Positions 15,844-25,897 of a stretch of DNA of 45,009 nt are shown here, one piece after another. Source of the DNA: Akkermansia sp. (lineage in GTDB: Bacteria > Verrucomicrobiota > Verrucomicrobiia > Verrucomicrobiales > Akkermansiaceae); the NCBI GenBank assembly GCA_030535795.1, contig JAUNRE010000008.1:1-45009 (forward strand). The letters run 5' to 3'. The position numbers were made by a program, and so were the translations under genes. The stretch's first letter is position 1, and every line of letters begins with the position of its first letter. The notes beneath the pieces are model-generated. The model saw only the letters and a program-made list of their open reading frames with translations, had not been told where the DNA came from and made no database searches.

Positions 15844-17874
15844 ATGACTAAGCGGACACAACTACAACCGCCGTGGGGTCGTGCACTGAGCACGGCACTC
15901 GTGGCAGGCACACTCCTGACTGCGCCGGTGGCGGCCGAGGAAGCGCCCGCGCCGATACCGCTGCCCGAGAACGGAGTCAACGTGTACAATGTTGCGACGG
16001 AAGACATACGCGTACACTATGATACCGAAAGCCGGCGCCTGAGCTTCACCGGGGTGAGCAATTCGGGCTATACCCCGGCGAGCGGCTGCAACATACAACT
16101 GAGCTTCGATGATGCTGAAGCCGTCACCCTGCCGACGGAGCAGTGGCGCTGGAACGCCGAAGGTGCTGCGGTGGACTGGATGGTGATATTGGATGAATCG
16201 GACTCCATGAGGTGGCCAGGGCGCAAAAAGAACCGCCGCTACTACCTGAAGGAATCGCTCACCATGGTACGCGGCCTGCTCAAGAGCATCCGCAACGATG
16301 ATACGCTGCAAATCAGGCTGGTATCGAGCAAGCTGGTACCGCTGGGCAACGAAGTGCGTGGCGATGATGCCGCCGCCCGACAAGCCATGGAGGCGCAGCT
16401 GAACCAATTCAGCGAGAGTGCCGGCAAAACCATATCCGGGCGTGCCAGCCAGAGCTCCTTCCTGTACGAGTTGCAGAAGAACATTGAGAACGTGTTTGCT
16501 AACAGCCGTACAGAGAAGAGACGCTACGCCATTGTCCTCTTCACCGATGCGGATGACGATGCCAGCATGCACGACGCGCGGCAGAACCTCATTCAGATAG
16601 CACGCCGGACGGGCGTCAGCATCAGTGCCGGCGCATTCTACCACGTCAACAAATTGGCAGGTGTCAACAATGTGGAAGAACTCTGCCGCAAAACAGGCGG
16701 CATCTTCACCGAGCTGGATAGCACCCCCGACACCGCCAAAGCGGATTCCTTTGCCCGCAGCCTCGATTACCTGGAGCACCGCGCCAGCGGCAGTTTCAGC
16801 GTGATTCTGCCGGAAAACACCATCACAGCCGAAGCGCTGCATATTAAGCTGACAGACGAAAGCGGCAATACCACCGGTGAGCTGGTGCTGAGCACTGAAG
16901 CCCTGCACGAAATTCACAACAAATTCGCCATCGCCCCCCCGCCCCCCACCGAGGCGGAGACAGCCCTGCGTGCCGTATTCAACGAGGTAACGAAAGGCGA
17001 AGAAACAATGGCGAAACTGTTGAATACAGAATACCAAGAGCCCTGGAATACCGCACAAATCATGGCACTGGTCGAGAGCGTTCGCGACAGGCTCGACACC
17101 CTGCGCCCCGCTGCCGCCAGGCTCAAAAATGCCCCGGCCGATGAACTCCCCGCTGCCTTTGAATTACTGGGCAGCGAGTGCACGACACTCGACACCGACA
17201 GCCGCCTGGAACGTATTCGGAAGTTCAGCGACGACAAACAGATTACCACACCGGATGATATTCAGGAATCGCACCTGCTTGCCATGCTGGGGCGCCGCCA
17301 TCCCCTGCCCGAACCGCAAGCTCCCGCCCCGAAACCTGCCGAGCCGACACCTGAGCCGCAGAGCCACCTTCAGCAATACCCAGCCTACTACATAAGCGGC
17401 GGGGCTGTCATCCTGATTCTCATCATCACCACCGCCGTCTGCGCCGCTCGCAAGCGCCGCAACAAAAAGCAAAGCCCCCCGCCAACGCCCCCGGTGGAGG
17501 AGGCAGGAATCGCCACGACCGACATCACAGAAGTGCCGATTTCGGAGGAACCGCTCGCCTTCCTGGAGAATGCGGACACCGGGCAACGCTGGCCCATCCG
17601 CTCCCACTTAGTCAACATCGGTCGCGATGCCACCAACCACATCAGCCTCGATGACCCCTCCGTATCGGCCATTCACTGTGTTATCAAGCTGAATCGCGAA
17701 GGAGTATGGACTATTGTGGATTCCGGCTCCAAAAACAAAATCTACGCCAACAAAACGATATGTCGAGAGCTCATCCTGCACGATGGCACGGAATTCGAGC
17801 TCGGCTACATCAAACTCCGCTTCACGCTTCCCGTCATTACAAGCATTAACGACTCAACCGATTTTTCACTTTAA
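15844..17874 (+). CDS. Exported VWA-domain protein with TM helix and cytoplasmic FHA domain
   Basis: A 676-residue protein. The signal peptide (about 1-31, ending TAPVAA) is followed by a beta-rich region and a von Willebrand A domain (about 112-310). Its MIDAS motif is DESDS (Asp117, Ser119, Ser121), with a later FTDADDD strand end. A helical segment (about 370-500) and a Pro-rich stretch lead to one TM helix (about 516-537). A C-terminal FHA domain (about 575-670) has GRD with Arg594 and SAIH, but KNK replaces the usual NG. The VWA domain would bind a periplasmic partner through a metal ion while the FHA domain reads phosphate inside. VWA, PP2C and kinase genes together recall TerY-P triads and PpkA of T6SS. 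The start at 15844 exposes the signal peptide; an in-frame ATG at 15742 lies inside the previous gene. Confidence 0.88.
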   Translation: MTKRTQLQPPWGRALSTALVAGTLLTAPVAAEEAPAPIPLPENGVNVYNVATEDIRVHYDTESRRLSFTGVSNSGYTPASGCNIQLSFDDAEAVTLPTEQWRWNAEGAAVDWMVILDESDSMRWPGRKKNRRYYLKESLTMVRGLLKSIRNDDTLQIRLVSSKLVPLGNEVRGDDAAARQAMEAQLNQFSESAGKTISGRASQSSFLYELQKNIENVFANSRTEKRRYAIVLFTDADDDASMHDARQNLIQIARRTGVSISAGAFYHVNKLAGVNNVEELCRKTGGIFTELDSTPDTAKADSFARSLDYLEHRASGSFSVILPENTITAEALHIKLTDESGNTTGELVLSTEALHEIHNKFAIAPPPPTEAETALRAVFNEVTKGEETMAKLLNTEYQEPWNTAQIMALVESVRDRLDTLRPAAARLKNAPADELPAAFELLGSECTTLDTDSRLERIRKFSDDKQITTPDDIQESHLLAMLGRRHPLPEPQAPAPKPAEPTPEPQSHLQQYPAYYISGGAVILILIITTAVCAARKRRNKKQSPPPTPPVEEAGIATTDITEVPISEEPLAFLENADTGQRWPIRSHLVNIGRDATNHISLDDPSVSAIHCVIKLNREGVWTIVDSGSKNKIYANKTICRELILHDGTEFELGYIKLRFTLPVITSINDSTDFSL

Positions 17875-17895
17875 CTCACTTTCACCTACACCACC

Positions 17896-18594
17896 ATGAA
17901 CAATAATTACTCCCCAGACGCCAAGACAATCCGCATCGAAAACGTGCCCCTGTCGGCATCCAATACCGGAGACGAAACCATCCAGGTAGACATTGTACCG
18001 CTCACCGCACAAAAGCCGGCCGGAGCATATGTGCCACCGCCGCTTCCCAGTGACCAGGGCACCATCGTTGTTCCCCGCGGGCAGCAAGTATCAACCCCGC
18101 CCGTCGTGCCGACACCTCCGCCCGTGACACCCCAGCCGCAGCCGGCTCCGTCTCCGGTAAGCAGCTCGGCAGATGACGGCAAAACGCGTCTCTTCAAGCC
18201 GCAGGCTGCTGCCTCCTCCATCAGTGTGCCGCAGGAGAAGTGGGTGCTGGGCTGGTTGGTGGCCATTACCGGCCCGCTGAAAGGCAAGTCCTTCACCATC
18301 GGCTATGGCTTCAACACCGTAGGACGCGACCGCGATTGCCAAATCAGCCTCGAAGGCGACAACACTATCTCCCGCCGCCAGATTATCATTTACTACCGCA
18401 AAAAACAGCGTCAGTTCTATGTCGAAAAGGCACCGGAATCCACTCAGATGACCGAAATGAGCGATGGCGACATCGTCACCTCCGTACCAACGGAAATTAC
18501 CGCCGGCGAAATTCTCAAGATGTCCGGCCTCACCACTCTGCGCTTTATTCCGTTCTGTGGTGAAGACTTCACCTGGGACTACAGCAACATCTGA
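17896..18594 (+). CDS. FHA-like protein with Pro-rich N-terminal region
   Basis: A 232-residue soluble protein. Residues 1-110 are disordered and Pro-rich. They contain two Lys-Thr-Arg/Ile segments (AKTIRIEN near 9-16 and DGKTRLF near 97-103) that could be kinase target sites. Residues about 118-232 form an FHA-like fold with the GRDRDC loop and SRRQ. The canonical His is Gln here and the NG pair is missing, so phosphopeptide binding may be weak or altered. A phosphorylatable tail next to an FHA domain recalls GarA-type switches, in which the domain binds its own phosphothreonine; that parallel is inference. It lies 21 bp after the VWA gene and 30 bp before the phosphatase gene. Confidence 0.82.
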   Translation: MNNNYSPDAKTIRIENVPLSASNTGDETIQVDIVPLTAQKPAGAYVPPPLPSDQGTIVVPRGQQVSTPPVVPTPPPVTPQPQPAPSPVSSSADDGKTRLFKPQAAASSISVPQEKWVLGWLVAITGPLKGKSFTIGYGFNTVGRDRDCQISLEGDNTISRRQIIIYYRKKQRQFYVEKAPESTQMTEMSDGDIVTSVPTEITAGEILKMSGLTTLRFIPFCGEDFTWDYSNI

Positions 18595-18624
18595 TAACAC
18601 CTAACACACACCGCACTTTTCACC

Positions 18625-21024
18625 ATGGAATCCCTCATCACCACCCTGCCACAATTTCACGTGTCAGCCTCCGGCGGACAGTGGATAGGCACTCGCGAAT
18701 ATCAGGAGGACTACATCGCCCTTTGTCCGCGAATGGAAGATGCACCAGCTCAACACCTGCTTGCCGTGCTGGCAGATGGCATGGGTGGCATGGGAGACGG
18801 AGATAAAGCCAGCCGTTTGATTGTCAACACCTTCGTCAAATCTCACACAGAGATGGGGCGGGATTTGATAAAGTCCCTCAGCAAAGCCAACGCCACTATC
18901 GGTGAGCTGAAGCGCCACGGCGCCATTACGGATGGCGCCGGCGCCACGTTCATTGCCGTGGAAATCACAGAGGAAGGCATCAGCTGGGTGAGCGTGGGCG
19001 ACTCCCTGCTCTATCTCCAAAAAGGCGACAGCATCCGAAAACTCAACAATGCCCACACCTGGGAATGGGAGCTGGAACAACGGGTGAAAATGGGAAAAAT
19101 GACGCAGGCGGAGGCAGATGCAGCCCCCGGTCCCCGCAATGCACTCTTCGCGGCGGTGTGCGGAGATAACATTGAAGCGGTGGACATCGCCAACCCGCAT
19201 TCCTGCGAGCCGGGCGACCGCATCATTATCTGCTCCGACGGCTTCTCCCCGCTCGTGCAGCAGGGATGGGAAAAATGGCTCAATTCCCCCGAAATCCGCC
19301 AGGCAAGCGCCCGACAGGCACGCAAAGCCCTGACCGCCGAATTGCAGAAACTCAACAGAAGCAACCAGGACAACGCCTCCATCATCATCATTGATATCGT
19401 CTCAAAATCCCAGGATACCCCCACGGCTTCGGAGACAAATGAGACGAAAGCACCCGCTGCGGAAGAGGTTGAGCCCCCTTCGGTGACCGCCATCACCGAA
19501 ATCGTGGAAGTAGTCATTCCCGATACGGTGGAAATCCCTGCACGTCTTACCGAGGAAGAAGAGGCTGAGTTACAGGCTAAGGATACGGCAGATGATGAGG
19601 AAGCCCCCCCTGCGGCGGAACATCAGCAGCCGGTCATGGAGAAGAAGAAAGCCCGCGCCGCCACCGTCTCCCTGCTGGGCGACCGCAATTCGCAGCAGGA
19701 CTCCGAAGGCTGCTGGCAATCCGCCAACGCCACCCTGGCCGTAGTGGCCGATGGAGCAGGCGGCCATGCCGGCGGAGCACAGGCCTCGCGCATTGCCGTG
19801 GATTGCATGCGCAAGATCTGGAAGGAAGAATTGGCCGCCGGAGTATCCCCCGAACACGCAGCTGCCACCCTGACCCACGCCATTAAAAAAGCGCACGAAA
19901 CCATCATCCGCAAATCCGGCGGCAAAGCCGCTCTGAGCGGCAAATGCGCCATTGTGGTAGCCTACCTTTCCGGCGGGCAATACACCGTGCTCAATGCCGG
20001 CGACTGCCGCTGCTATATCACAGACAACGGAAGTTGGAAACAACTCACCACCGACGACTCGCTCCTGCGCCGGCTCATCGAAAGCGGCGCCGTCACCCCC
20101 GAAGAGGCAAAGGATCACCCCGACCAGAGTGTACTTACCCAGGCACTCGGGGGCAGCGGCGAGGTGGAGCCGCACGTCAGCCGGGGCACCTATACCCCGC
20201 AGGATTCATTCCTGCTCTGCTGCGATGGCCTCTGGAACCAGCTGCCCGATGAATGCTGGCCGCTGAACAAATGGCAAGCCATGACAGGGGAAGAATACCA
20301 AACATGCCTCGAACAGATGGCACAGCAAGCAGTGAAAGCCGCCGACGGCAAATCCGACAATGTGTCCGCCATCTGGGTGTACCCCAAGGCACCCTCTGTC
20401 GCCGCCTATACCCCTCCGCCCGCTGCGGAGCCCACCCCCACTCGCATACCGTGGGGCGGCATTGCCATCGGGCTCCTGCTCATTGCCGCACTTATAGGCG
20501 GCGCATGGGTAGGCTACATGCAGGGCACCGGCAGTACACCGCCCGCCGAAACAAAATCCCCGCTGGAAAAGGTAGGGGAAACCGCGAGCCCGGAGGAAGC
20601 AACACCGCCCGCCGACACCGAGCACGCTACGCCGCAGCAAACACCTGCCCCGCCCACCACAGAGCCTGCCGATGAAAATCCGACCGCTTCTTCCGAGGAA
20701 TCAAAAGACAAAGGCCAGGTCGACACACATTCGGTGGCAGAAAAAGCCGCAGACTTCAATGAGAGCGATGACAATCAGATTCTTCGGAGTCAACCATCCG
20801 GCCGCCAAAAAAGCACCGGTGCCGCCTCTGACTCGCTCAACACCAAAGGAGAACCGGACAAAGCCCCTGCACCCGAAGAAAACGTCCGATGCTACTCCAT
20901 CTCCTCGGAGCACACCGTCGCCATCTACGGCGAACACTACAGCATCAGCTACGATTCCTTTTCTCTGAGTATCAGCGAAGGAAAGATTACTTCGGCCAAG
21001 CCCGTCTATTATCTCAGCTTCTGA
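18625..21024 (+). CDS. Tandem PP2C phosphatase with TM helix and periplasmic tail
   Basis: A 799-residue protein with two PP2C-type Ser/Thr phosphatase domains. Domain 1 (about 15-255) has REYQEDY (Asp29), ADGMGG (Asp51), CSDG (Asp205) and QDNAS (Asp249). Domain 2 (about 345-585) has NSQQDSEG (Asp359), ADGAGG (Asp376), CDGLW (Asp534) and SDNVSA (Asp578). Metal-binding Asp residues look complete in both, so both may be active. An acidic linker (260-335) joins them. One TM helix (about 611-632) is followed by a low-complexity segment and a small C-terminal domain that should be periplasmic. It would reverse phosphorylation by the four downstream kinase-family proteins. Two catalytic PP2C domains in one chain are unusual. 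The first kinase gene starts 7 bp downstream. Confidence 0.93.
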   Translation: MESLITTLPQFHVSASGGQWIGTREYQEDYIALCPRMEDAPAQHLLAVLADGMGGMGDGDKASRLIVNTFVKSHTEMGRDLIKSLSKANATIGELKRHGAITDGAGATFIAVEITEEGISWVSVGDSLLYLQKGDSIRKLNNAHTWEWELEQRVKMGKMTQAEADAAPGPRNALFAAVCGDNIEAVDIANPHSCEPGDRIIICSDGFSPLVQQGWEKWLNSPEIRQASARQARKALTAELQKLNRSNQDNASIIIIDIVSKSQDTPTASETNETKAPAAEEVEPPSVTAITEIVEVVIPDTVEIPARLTEEEEAELQAKDTADDEEAPPAAEHQQPVMEKKKARAATVSLLGDRNSQQDSEGCWQSANATLAVVADGAGGHAGGAQASRIAVDCMRKIWKEELAAGVSPEHAAATLTHAIKKAHETIIRKSGGKAALSGKCAIVVAYLSGGQYTVLNAGDCRCYITDNGSWKQLTTDDSLLRRLIESGAVTPEEAKDHPDQSVLTQALGGSGEVEPHVSRGTYTPQDSFLLCCDGLWNQLPDECWPLNKWQAMTGEEYQTCLEQMAQQAVKAADGKSDNVSAIWVYPKAPSVAAYTPPPAAEPTPTRIPWGGIAIGLLLIAALIGGAWVGYMQGTGSTPPAETKSPLEKVGETASPEEATPPADTEHATPQQTPAPPTTEPADENPTASSEESKDKGQVDTHSVAEKAADFNESDDNQILRSQPSGRQKSTGAASDSLNTKGEPDKAPAPEENVRCYSISSEHTVAIYGEHYSISYDSFSLSISEGKITSAKPVYYLSF

Positions 21025-21031
21025 CCCGGCT

Positions 21032-23125
21032 ATGACAAGTCAGATACAGCAACCCCAGGCGCCCTACGCATCGCAGAAAAAGATACTTTCTGTGGCGCTG
21101 GAGCCCGGCGTCAAGCTGGGGCCGTATGTCATCCGGCGTTCCCTGGGACAGGGCGGCTTCGGCATCACATACCTGGCACATGACCGCGAGCACAACCGAG
21201 ATGTTGTGCTGAAAGAAAACTTACCGATTGCCTATGCCTGCCGCAATATCGCCAACAAGCATGTGCAACCGCTTTGTGCTGCTGAAGGAACTTCGTTGTA
21301 CGAGAATTATCTGGAAAAATTCCTCACGGAAGCACGTACACTCTCCAAGCTCCATCACCGTAACATCGTACAGGTGTTGAAAGCCTTTAAGGCTCTCGGC
21401 ACAGCCTATTACGTCATGCCATGGGTAGGCGGCAAAGAGCTGATAAAAGAAGCACCGAAGCCCACCGAGATAACAGAGGCCTGGCTCACCGACATCCTCG
21501 CCCGACTTCTGGAGGCGCTGGAGTATCTGCACAGCAATGGATTACTGCACCGTGACATTAAGCCCAACAACATCCTGCTCAATGAGGCGGGCGAGCCCAT
21601 CCTCATCGACTTCGGGTGCGCCCGCACCATCGACCACGTTCGTTCCTCCTGCGTGGTGCAATCCCTCGGTTATACCCCCTTCGAACAAATCTGTGCCGAG
21701 CTTCCCGTAGGTCCCTGGAGCGATATTTACTCGCTGGGCGCCACATGCTACAGGCTCATCACCGGCAAGAATCCGCCCCCCAGTACGGACCGCACCGTCG
21801 TGAAGGATACCTATGTCCCCCTCATGAGCGACGACGGAATCCGCGCCCGCTTCTCGGCGCGTTTTCTGGAAGCCATCGACAAAGCCATGGAGCGCGACTA
21901 CGCGAAACGCTGGCAAAGCGCAGCGGAGTGGCGCTACGCCATCATAGGCGGCAAGAAGCCCGAGGTAAAGCGCAACTACCGCAAACTGTGGCTTACCGTA
22001 TGCTTGCTGCTGGCAGTGGGCGGGGGCGAGCTCATTTACCGGGGCATACGCAACAGTGGGTTGAAGGAAGCAGCCGCCCACTTGGTGCAGACGCTGGAAA
22101 GCCGGCGCCAATACCGGGCACTGCCGCACGCTTGGCAAATGAAAGAAGCCATGGCTCTGCTGCAAGAGAAGCCGGAGCTTCGTGAAACACTACTGAAACA
22201 GGCGGAGGAGGATGCCAGAACGGCTCATGCCGCCGCTGCCGTGCTCTCGCTCGGTCTGGGCGGGACAAAAGAGCCAACAAAAGCGCTGCAACTGCTCCGG
22301 CAGTCAGCAGCCGGTGGCCATGCGCCCGCCATGCACGAGCTGGCCATGCGGTATCTGTTCGGCCTGGGTTGCGCGCGCGACCTGCAAGCCGGCCACGAGC
22401 TGCTCAGCAAGGCCACGGCACAACAATACGCACCGGCGTTCACCACACTCGGTTACTGCTACGAGAACGGACTGGGCGTACCGGCCGACACGGCAAAGGC
22501 CAGAGAGCACTACGAGACGGCCGCGGCACAACTTTATCCCCCTGCCCTGTGCCGACTGGCTCAAAGCCTCGAAGCATCGCAACAGGCCACCCGTGCCCCT
22601 GAGCTTTACCGGCTGGCGGCAGAGGCTCAGTTCCCCATCGGCATGGAAAGGCTGGGGGACTGCTATGCAACCGGCATCGGCGTGCTCACCAATAGCGAAC
22701 TCGCAACATTCTGGCACAAAAAAGCCATAAGCGACTACCGCACCAACGCTGAACTGGGCGACCCCATCAGCCAGTTCAGACTCGCCATGTGCTACCAGAA
22801 CGGCACCGGAACAGACGTCTCGCACCCGGAGGCATTCAAATGGTATGCCACCGCCGCAGAGCAGCAGTACGCCCCGGCTCTTTACGCCCTTGGCGAATGC
22901 TACGAACTGAAAATCGGCACCGAGAGGGATTTGCAAAAAGCCTTTGAATACTACAAGGCGGCAGCCGACATGGACTATCCGCAGGCGCATTTCCGGCTGG
23001 CTCTCTGCTACGAAAACGGAACCGGCACCGAAATCAACAGGGACAAAGCTATCGAACACTACGAAAAGGCCTCACAAATGAACCACGAAGAGGCTCGCAA
23101 CAACTTATTAAAACTCAATAAATAA
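21032..23125 (+). CDS. Ser/Thr kinase with TM helix and Sel1 repeats (kinase 1)
   Basis: A 697-residue protein with a Hanks-type kinase domain at about 30-305. The ATP loop is LGQGGFGITY, the lysine is Lys61 in VVLKE, HRDIKPNN carries catalytic Asp173+2 (Asp175), and IDFG carries Asp193. GYTPFEQ lies in the activation segment. One TM helix (about 319-336) leads to an extracytoplasmic region with a short helical cap (FALPHAW-like segment near 370) and about seven Sel1 repeats (about 400-695) of the form AxxxLGxCYxxGxG. Sel1 repeats are alpha-solenoids that bind proteins. All catalytic residues are present. It is the shortest of the four related proteins here, and its stop codon directly abuts the next start. 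Confidence 0.93.
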   Translation: MTSQIQQPQAPYASQKKILSVALEPGVKLGPYVIRRSLGQGGFGITYLAHDREHNRDVVLKENLPIAYACRNIANKHVQPLCAAEGTSLYENYLEKFLTEARTLSKLHHRNIVQVLKAFKALGTAYYVMPWVGGKELIKEAPKPTEITEAWLTDILARLLEALEYLHSNGLLHRDIKPNNILLNEAGEPILIDFGCARTIDHVRSSCVVQSLGYTPFEQICAELPVGPWSDIYSLGATCYRLITGKNPPPSTDRTVVKDTYVPLMSDDGIRARFSARFLEAIDKAMERDYAKRWQSAAEWRYAIIGGKKPEVKRNYRKLWLTVCLLLAVGGGELIYRGIRNSGLKEAAAHLVQTLESRRQYRALPHAWQMKEAMALLQEKPELRETLLKQAEEDARTAHAAAAVLSLGLGGTKEPTKALQLLRQSAAGGHAPAMHELAMRYLFGLGCARDLQAGHELLSKATAQQYAPAFTTLGYCYENGLGVPADTAKAREHYETAAAQLYPPALCRLAQSLEASQQATRAPELYRLAAEAQFPIGMERLGDCYATGIGVLTNSELATFWHKKAISDYRTNAELGDPISQFRLAMCYQNGTGTDVSHPEAFKWYATAAEQQYAPALYALGECYELKIGTERDLQKAFEYYKAAADMDYPQAHFRLALCYENGTGTEINRDKAIEHYEKASQMNHEEARNNLLKLNK

Positions 23126-25897
23126 ATGACTAACAGCGAAATCATCACAACTACGGAGCAGTTATCTCTCGAACTTCCGCCCGGCGTTAAGCTAGGCAAC
23201 TACACCATCATACGCACCCTGGGTCAGGGTGGATTCGGTGTCACCTATCTGGCGAGGGATATCAAGAATAACTGCGAGGTTGTCATCAAGGAGAATCTAC
23301 CGGCTGCTCTGGCATGCCGTGACAATACCTCATTCATGGTGTCAGCGACCGGTAATTCCAACGATGCCGCCACCTACGCCTGGGCGCTGGATCGCTTCCT
23401 GGAAGAAGCCCGTACCCTGGCACGCCTGCATCACGACAATATCGTGCGTGTCGCCTGCGCCTTCCGCGCGCTCGGCACTGCCTATTATGTGATGCCCTGG
23501 GTAGGCGGCAAAGAGCTGGGTAAGGGAGCCCCGCCACCTGCTGAAATCGATGAGCAATGGCTGCGCCCCATCCTCGGCAAGCTGCTTGATGCGCTCTCCT
23601 ACCTGCACAGCAACAGCCTGCTGCACCGAGATATCAAACCCTCCAACATCCTGCTCAATGACGCCGGCGACAACCCCGTGCTCATTGACTTCGGCACGGC
23701 TCGCTCCATGCTTAGTGAGCGCTCTGCCACCATGATTGAGAGCGCCGGGTATACCCCCATCGAACAGTTGCAGGCCAAGGGACAAAAAGGCCCGTGGTGC
23801 GACGTCTACGCCTTGGGTGCCACCTGCTATACACTCCTTACCGGCGAGCGCCCCCCGCGCAGCCTGGATCGCATGGGACGGGAAGACACCTATCGCCCCC
23901 TGGAGCCCCGCACGGAATTGCACAGCCGATTCAGCCCGGAATTTCTGGCTACCATCGACCGCGCCATGGCACTGTGGCCGGACGACCGCTGGCAGACCAC
24001 ACAAGAATGGCAGCTCGCCCTCAATAGCAGCAAGACGCCCGAACCGGAAGAAGAAAGCGTTGAGGTGGAAAGCATCTCGCTGACAGAAGAGGAGCCGCTC
24101 CCCCCCACATTCCACCTGCCCACCGGCATCTGCCCGCCTCCCCCGCCCGGAGGAGACGATGACGACCCACCCCCGCCCCCACCCGCAAGCGGCGGCAAAA
24201 AGCTCAACAAAACAGCCGTAGCCATTGCAGCCGGCCTCTCGGCTCTTATCGTGGCTGCGCTGGGTATCGCCTACTGGTTCCTGGGCAACCGAGGGCAGGC
24301 CGACGCCGCAGGCAGATACGATATACCGGCCGAGGAATCAACCACCCCGGATGAGCAGACGACAACCGAGCAAACACCGGAAACAAATACCCCCCAACCG
24401 GAAAACGACACGCCCGAGCCTACCGCAGAGCCGGAGCCCCAGCCGGACGAGGCCGAGGCTGAACGGCAGGCCAGACAAAAAGCTGTCGAGCGAGCTAACC
24501 GCTTCATCACCTCCTTCCTGGAGGCTCAGCGTCACCACGCCTGGCCGAAGTCTTGGCACATCTCACATTTGGCAGACGAGCTGAGCCTGCACAAAGACAT
24601 AGGAGAAGGCCTGAAAATACTTGCTGAAGACGGCAACACAAACGCCATGTATGTGCTTGGCTGCACCTATAAGGATGGCCTCGGATGCACCAAGAACGAA
24701 GCGGAAGGCCTGCGGCTGCTGCAACAGGCGGCAGAAGAGAATCACCGCCATGCGCAGCATGCGCTGGGCTATTGCTACGAAAAGGGGCTGGGGCGGACCG
24801 CCAACGCTCAGCAGGCGGTGAGCTGGTACCGCCGGGCTCACGATGGCGGGCATACACCGGCCACCTACTCACTGGCCAACTGCTACCGCAACGGCGAAGG
24901 TATCGGCATGAACCTGAATGAAGCCCACTCGCTCCTGCGCCGCGCCGCCGAAGCCGGGAATCCGCGAGCGCTGTACACCCTGGGGCTATTCTACTTCCGA
25001 GGCATAGGCTGCAATGAAGACCCGCGGCGTGCCTTTGAATACATGGTAAAAGCCGCCGAAAAGGGCTGCCCGCTTGCCATGGCCGAGACCGCCTCCTGCT
25101 ACCTTACCGGGATGGGCGGCGTACCCAAGAACACGGCACGCGCCCAGTCGTGGTTCCGCAACGCCATGCCCGAGCTGGTGCTCGGTGCCGAAAGCGGTGA
25201 GGAGGAATATCAGCTGACACTCGGAGTCATGTACCAGAACGCCCTGGGGTGCTCCAAGACCGAGGAAAAAGCCTTCCGCTGCTTCAAGGCGGCGGCGGAT
25301 CAGGGCAACACCAAAGCCCTCTGGTATGAGGCCAACTGCCATGAAGACGGCATCGGCACCGCTAAAAATGACAACAAAGCCTTTGAATGCTACAAAACGG
25401 CAGCCGAAAAGGACCATGCGGAAGCGCAGTTCAAGGTAGGCTTATTCTACCAGGACGGTAGAGGCGGAGCGGAAAAGGATGCGACACAGGCTGTCTACTG
25501 GTACAGTAAAGCGGCTGATAACGGCAGTGCCAAGGCGCAGATTAACCTGGGCGTATGCTACGAAAACGGCGAAGGGGTTGATAAAGACCCCGATCAGGCC
25601 TTTGCCTGGTATAGCAGGGCGGCAGAGCAGAATCACAGCCAGGCTCTGGTAAACCTCGGCCTGTGCTACGTCAACGGAGTCGGCGTGACCAGAGATAACA
25701 ACAAGGCCTATGAGAGCTTCCGCCGAAGCGCGGATCTCGGCAATACCGATGGCATGCGCATGCTGGCTCTCTGCTACGAAAATGGCGTCGGCACCCCCAG
25801 AAATACGAACCAAGCCATTGAGTGGTACCAGAAAGCAGCCCGCAAGGGTAACAAACAGGCACAAGAGAGGCTGACCGCACTCGGTAAATCATGGTAA
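23126..25897 (+). CDS. Ser/Thr kinase with TM helix and Sel1 repeats (kinase 2)
   Basis: A 923-residue paralogue of kinase 1. The kinase domain (about 25-295) has LGQGGFGVTY, VVIKE, HRDIKPSN (Asp169) and IDFG (Asp188), with GYTPIEQ in the activation segment. A Pro/Asp-rich juxtamembrane segment (about 329-357) includes two poly-Pro runs. The TM helix is at about 362-386. An acidic Pro/Thr-rich stalk (390-445) follows, then the shared cap motif (RFITSFLEAQ..WPKSWHIS) and about eleven Sel1 repeats to the C-terminus. Topology predicts kinase inside and solenoid outside. The ATG follows the previous TAA with no gap, and the 3' end overlaps the next gene by 7 bp, so translation is probably coupled. 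Confidence 0.93.
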   Translation: MTNSEIITTTEQLSLELPPGVKLGNYTIIRTLGQGGFGVTYLARDIKNNCEVVIKENLPAALACRDNTSFMVSATGNSNDAATYAWALDRFLEEARTLARLHHDNIVRVACAFRALGTAYYVMPWVGGKELGKGAPPPAEIDEQWLRPILGKLLDALSYLHSNSLLHRDIKPSNILLNDAGDNPVLIDFGTARSMLSERSATMIESAGYTPIEQLQAKGQKGPWCDVYALGATCYTLLTGERPPRSLDRMGREDTYRPLEPRTELHSRFSPEFLATIDRAMALWPDDRWQTTQEWQLALNSSKTPEPEEESVEVESISLTEEEPLPPTFHLPTGICPPPPPGGDDDDPPPPPPASGGKKLNKTAVAIAAGLSALIVAALGIAYWFLGNRGQADAAGRYDIPAEESTTPDEQTTTEQTPETNTPQPENDTPEPTAEPEPQPDEAEAERQARQKAVERANRFITSFLEAQRHHAWPKSWHISHLADELSLHKDIGEGLKILAEDGNTNAMYVLGCTYKDGLGCTKNEAEGLRLLQQAAEENHRHAQHALGYCYEKGLGRTANAQQAVSWYRRAHDGGHTPATYSLANCYRNGEGIGMNLNEAHSLLRRAAEAGNPRALYTLGLFYFRGIGCNEDPRRAFEYMVKAAEKGCPLAMAETASCYLTGMGGVPKNTARAQSWFRNAMPELVLGAESGEEEYQLTLGVMYQNALGCSKTEEKAFRCFKAAADQGNTKALWYEANCHEDGIGTAKNDNKAFECYKTAAEKDHAEAQFKVGLFYQDGRGGAEKDATQAVYWYSKAADNGSAKAQINLGVCYENGEGVDKDPDQAFAWYSRAAEQNHSQALVNLGLCYVNGVGVTRDNNKAYESFRRSADLGNTDGMRMLALCYENGVGTPRNTNQAIEWYQKAARKGNKQAQERLTALGKSW

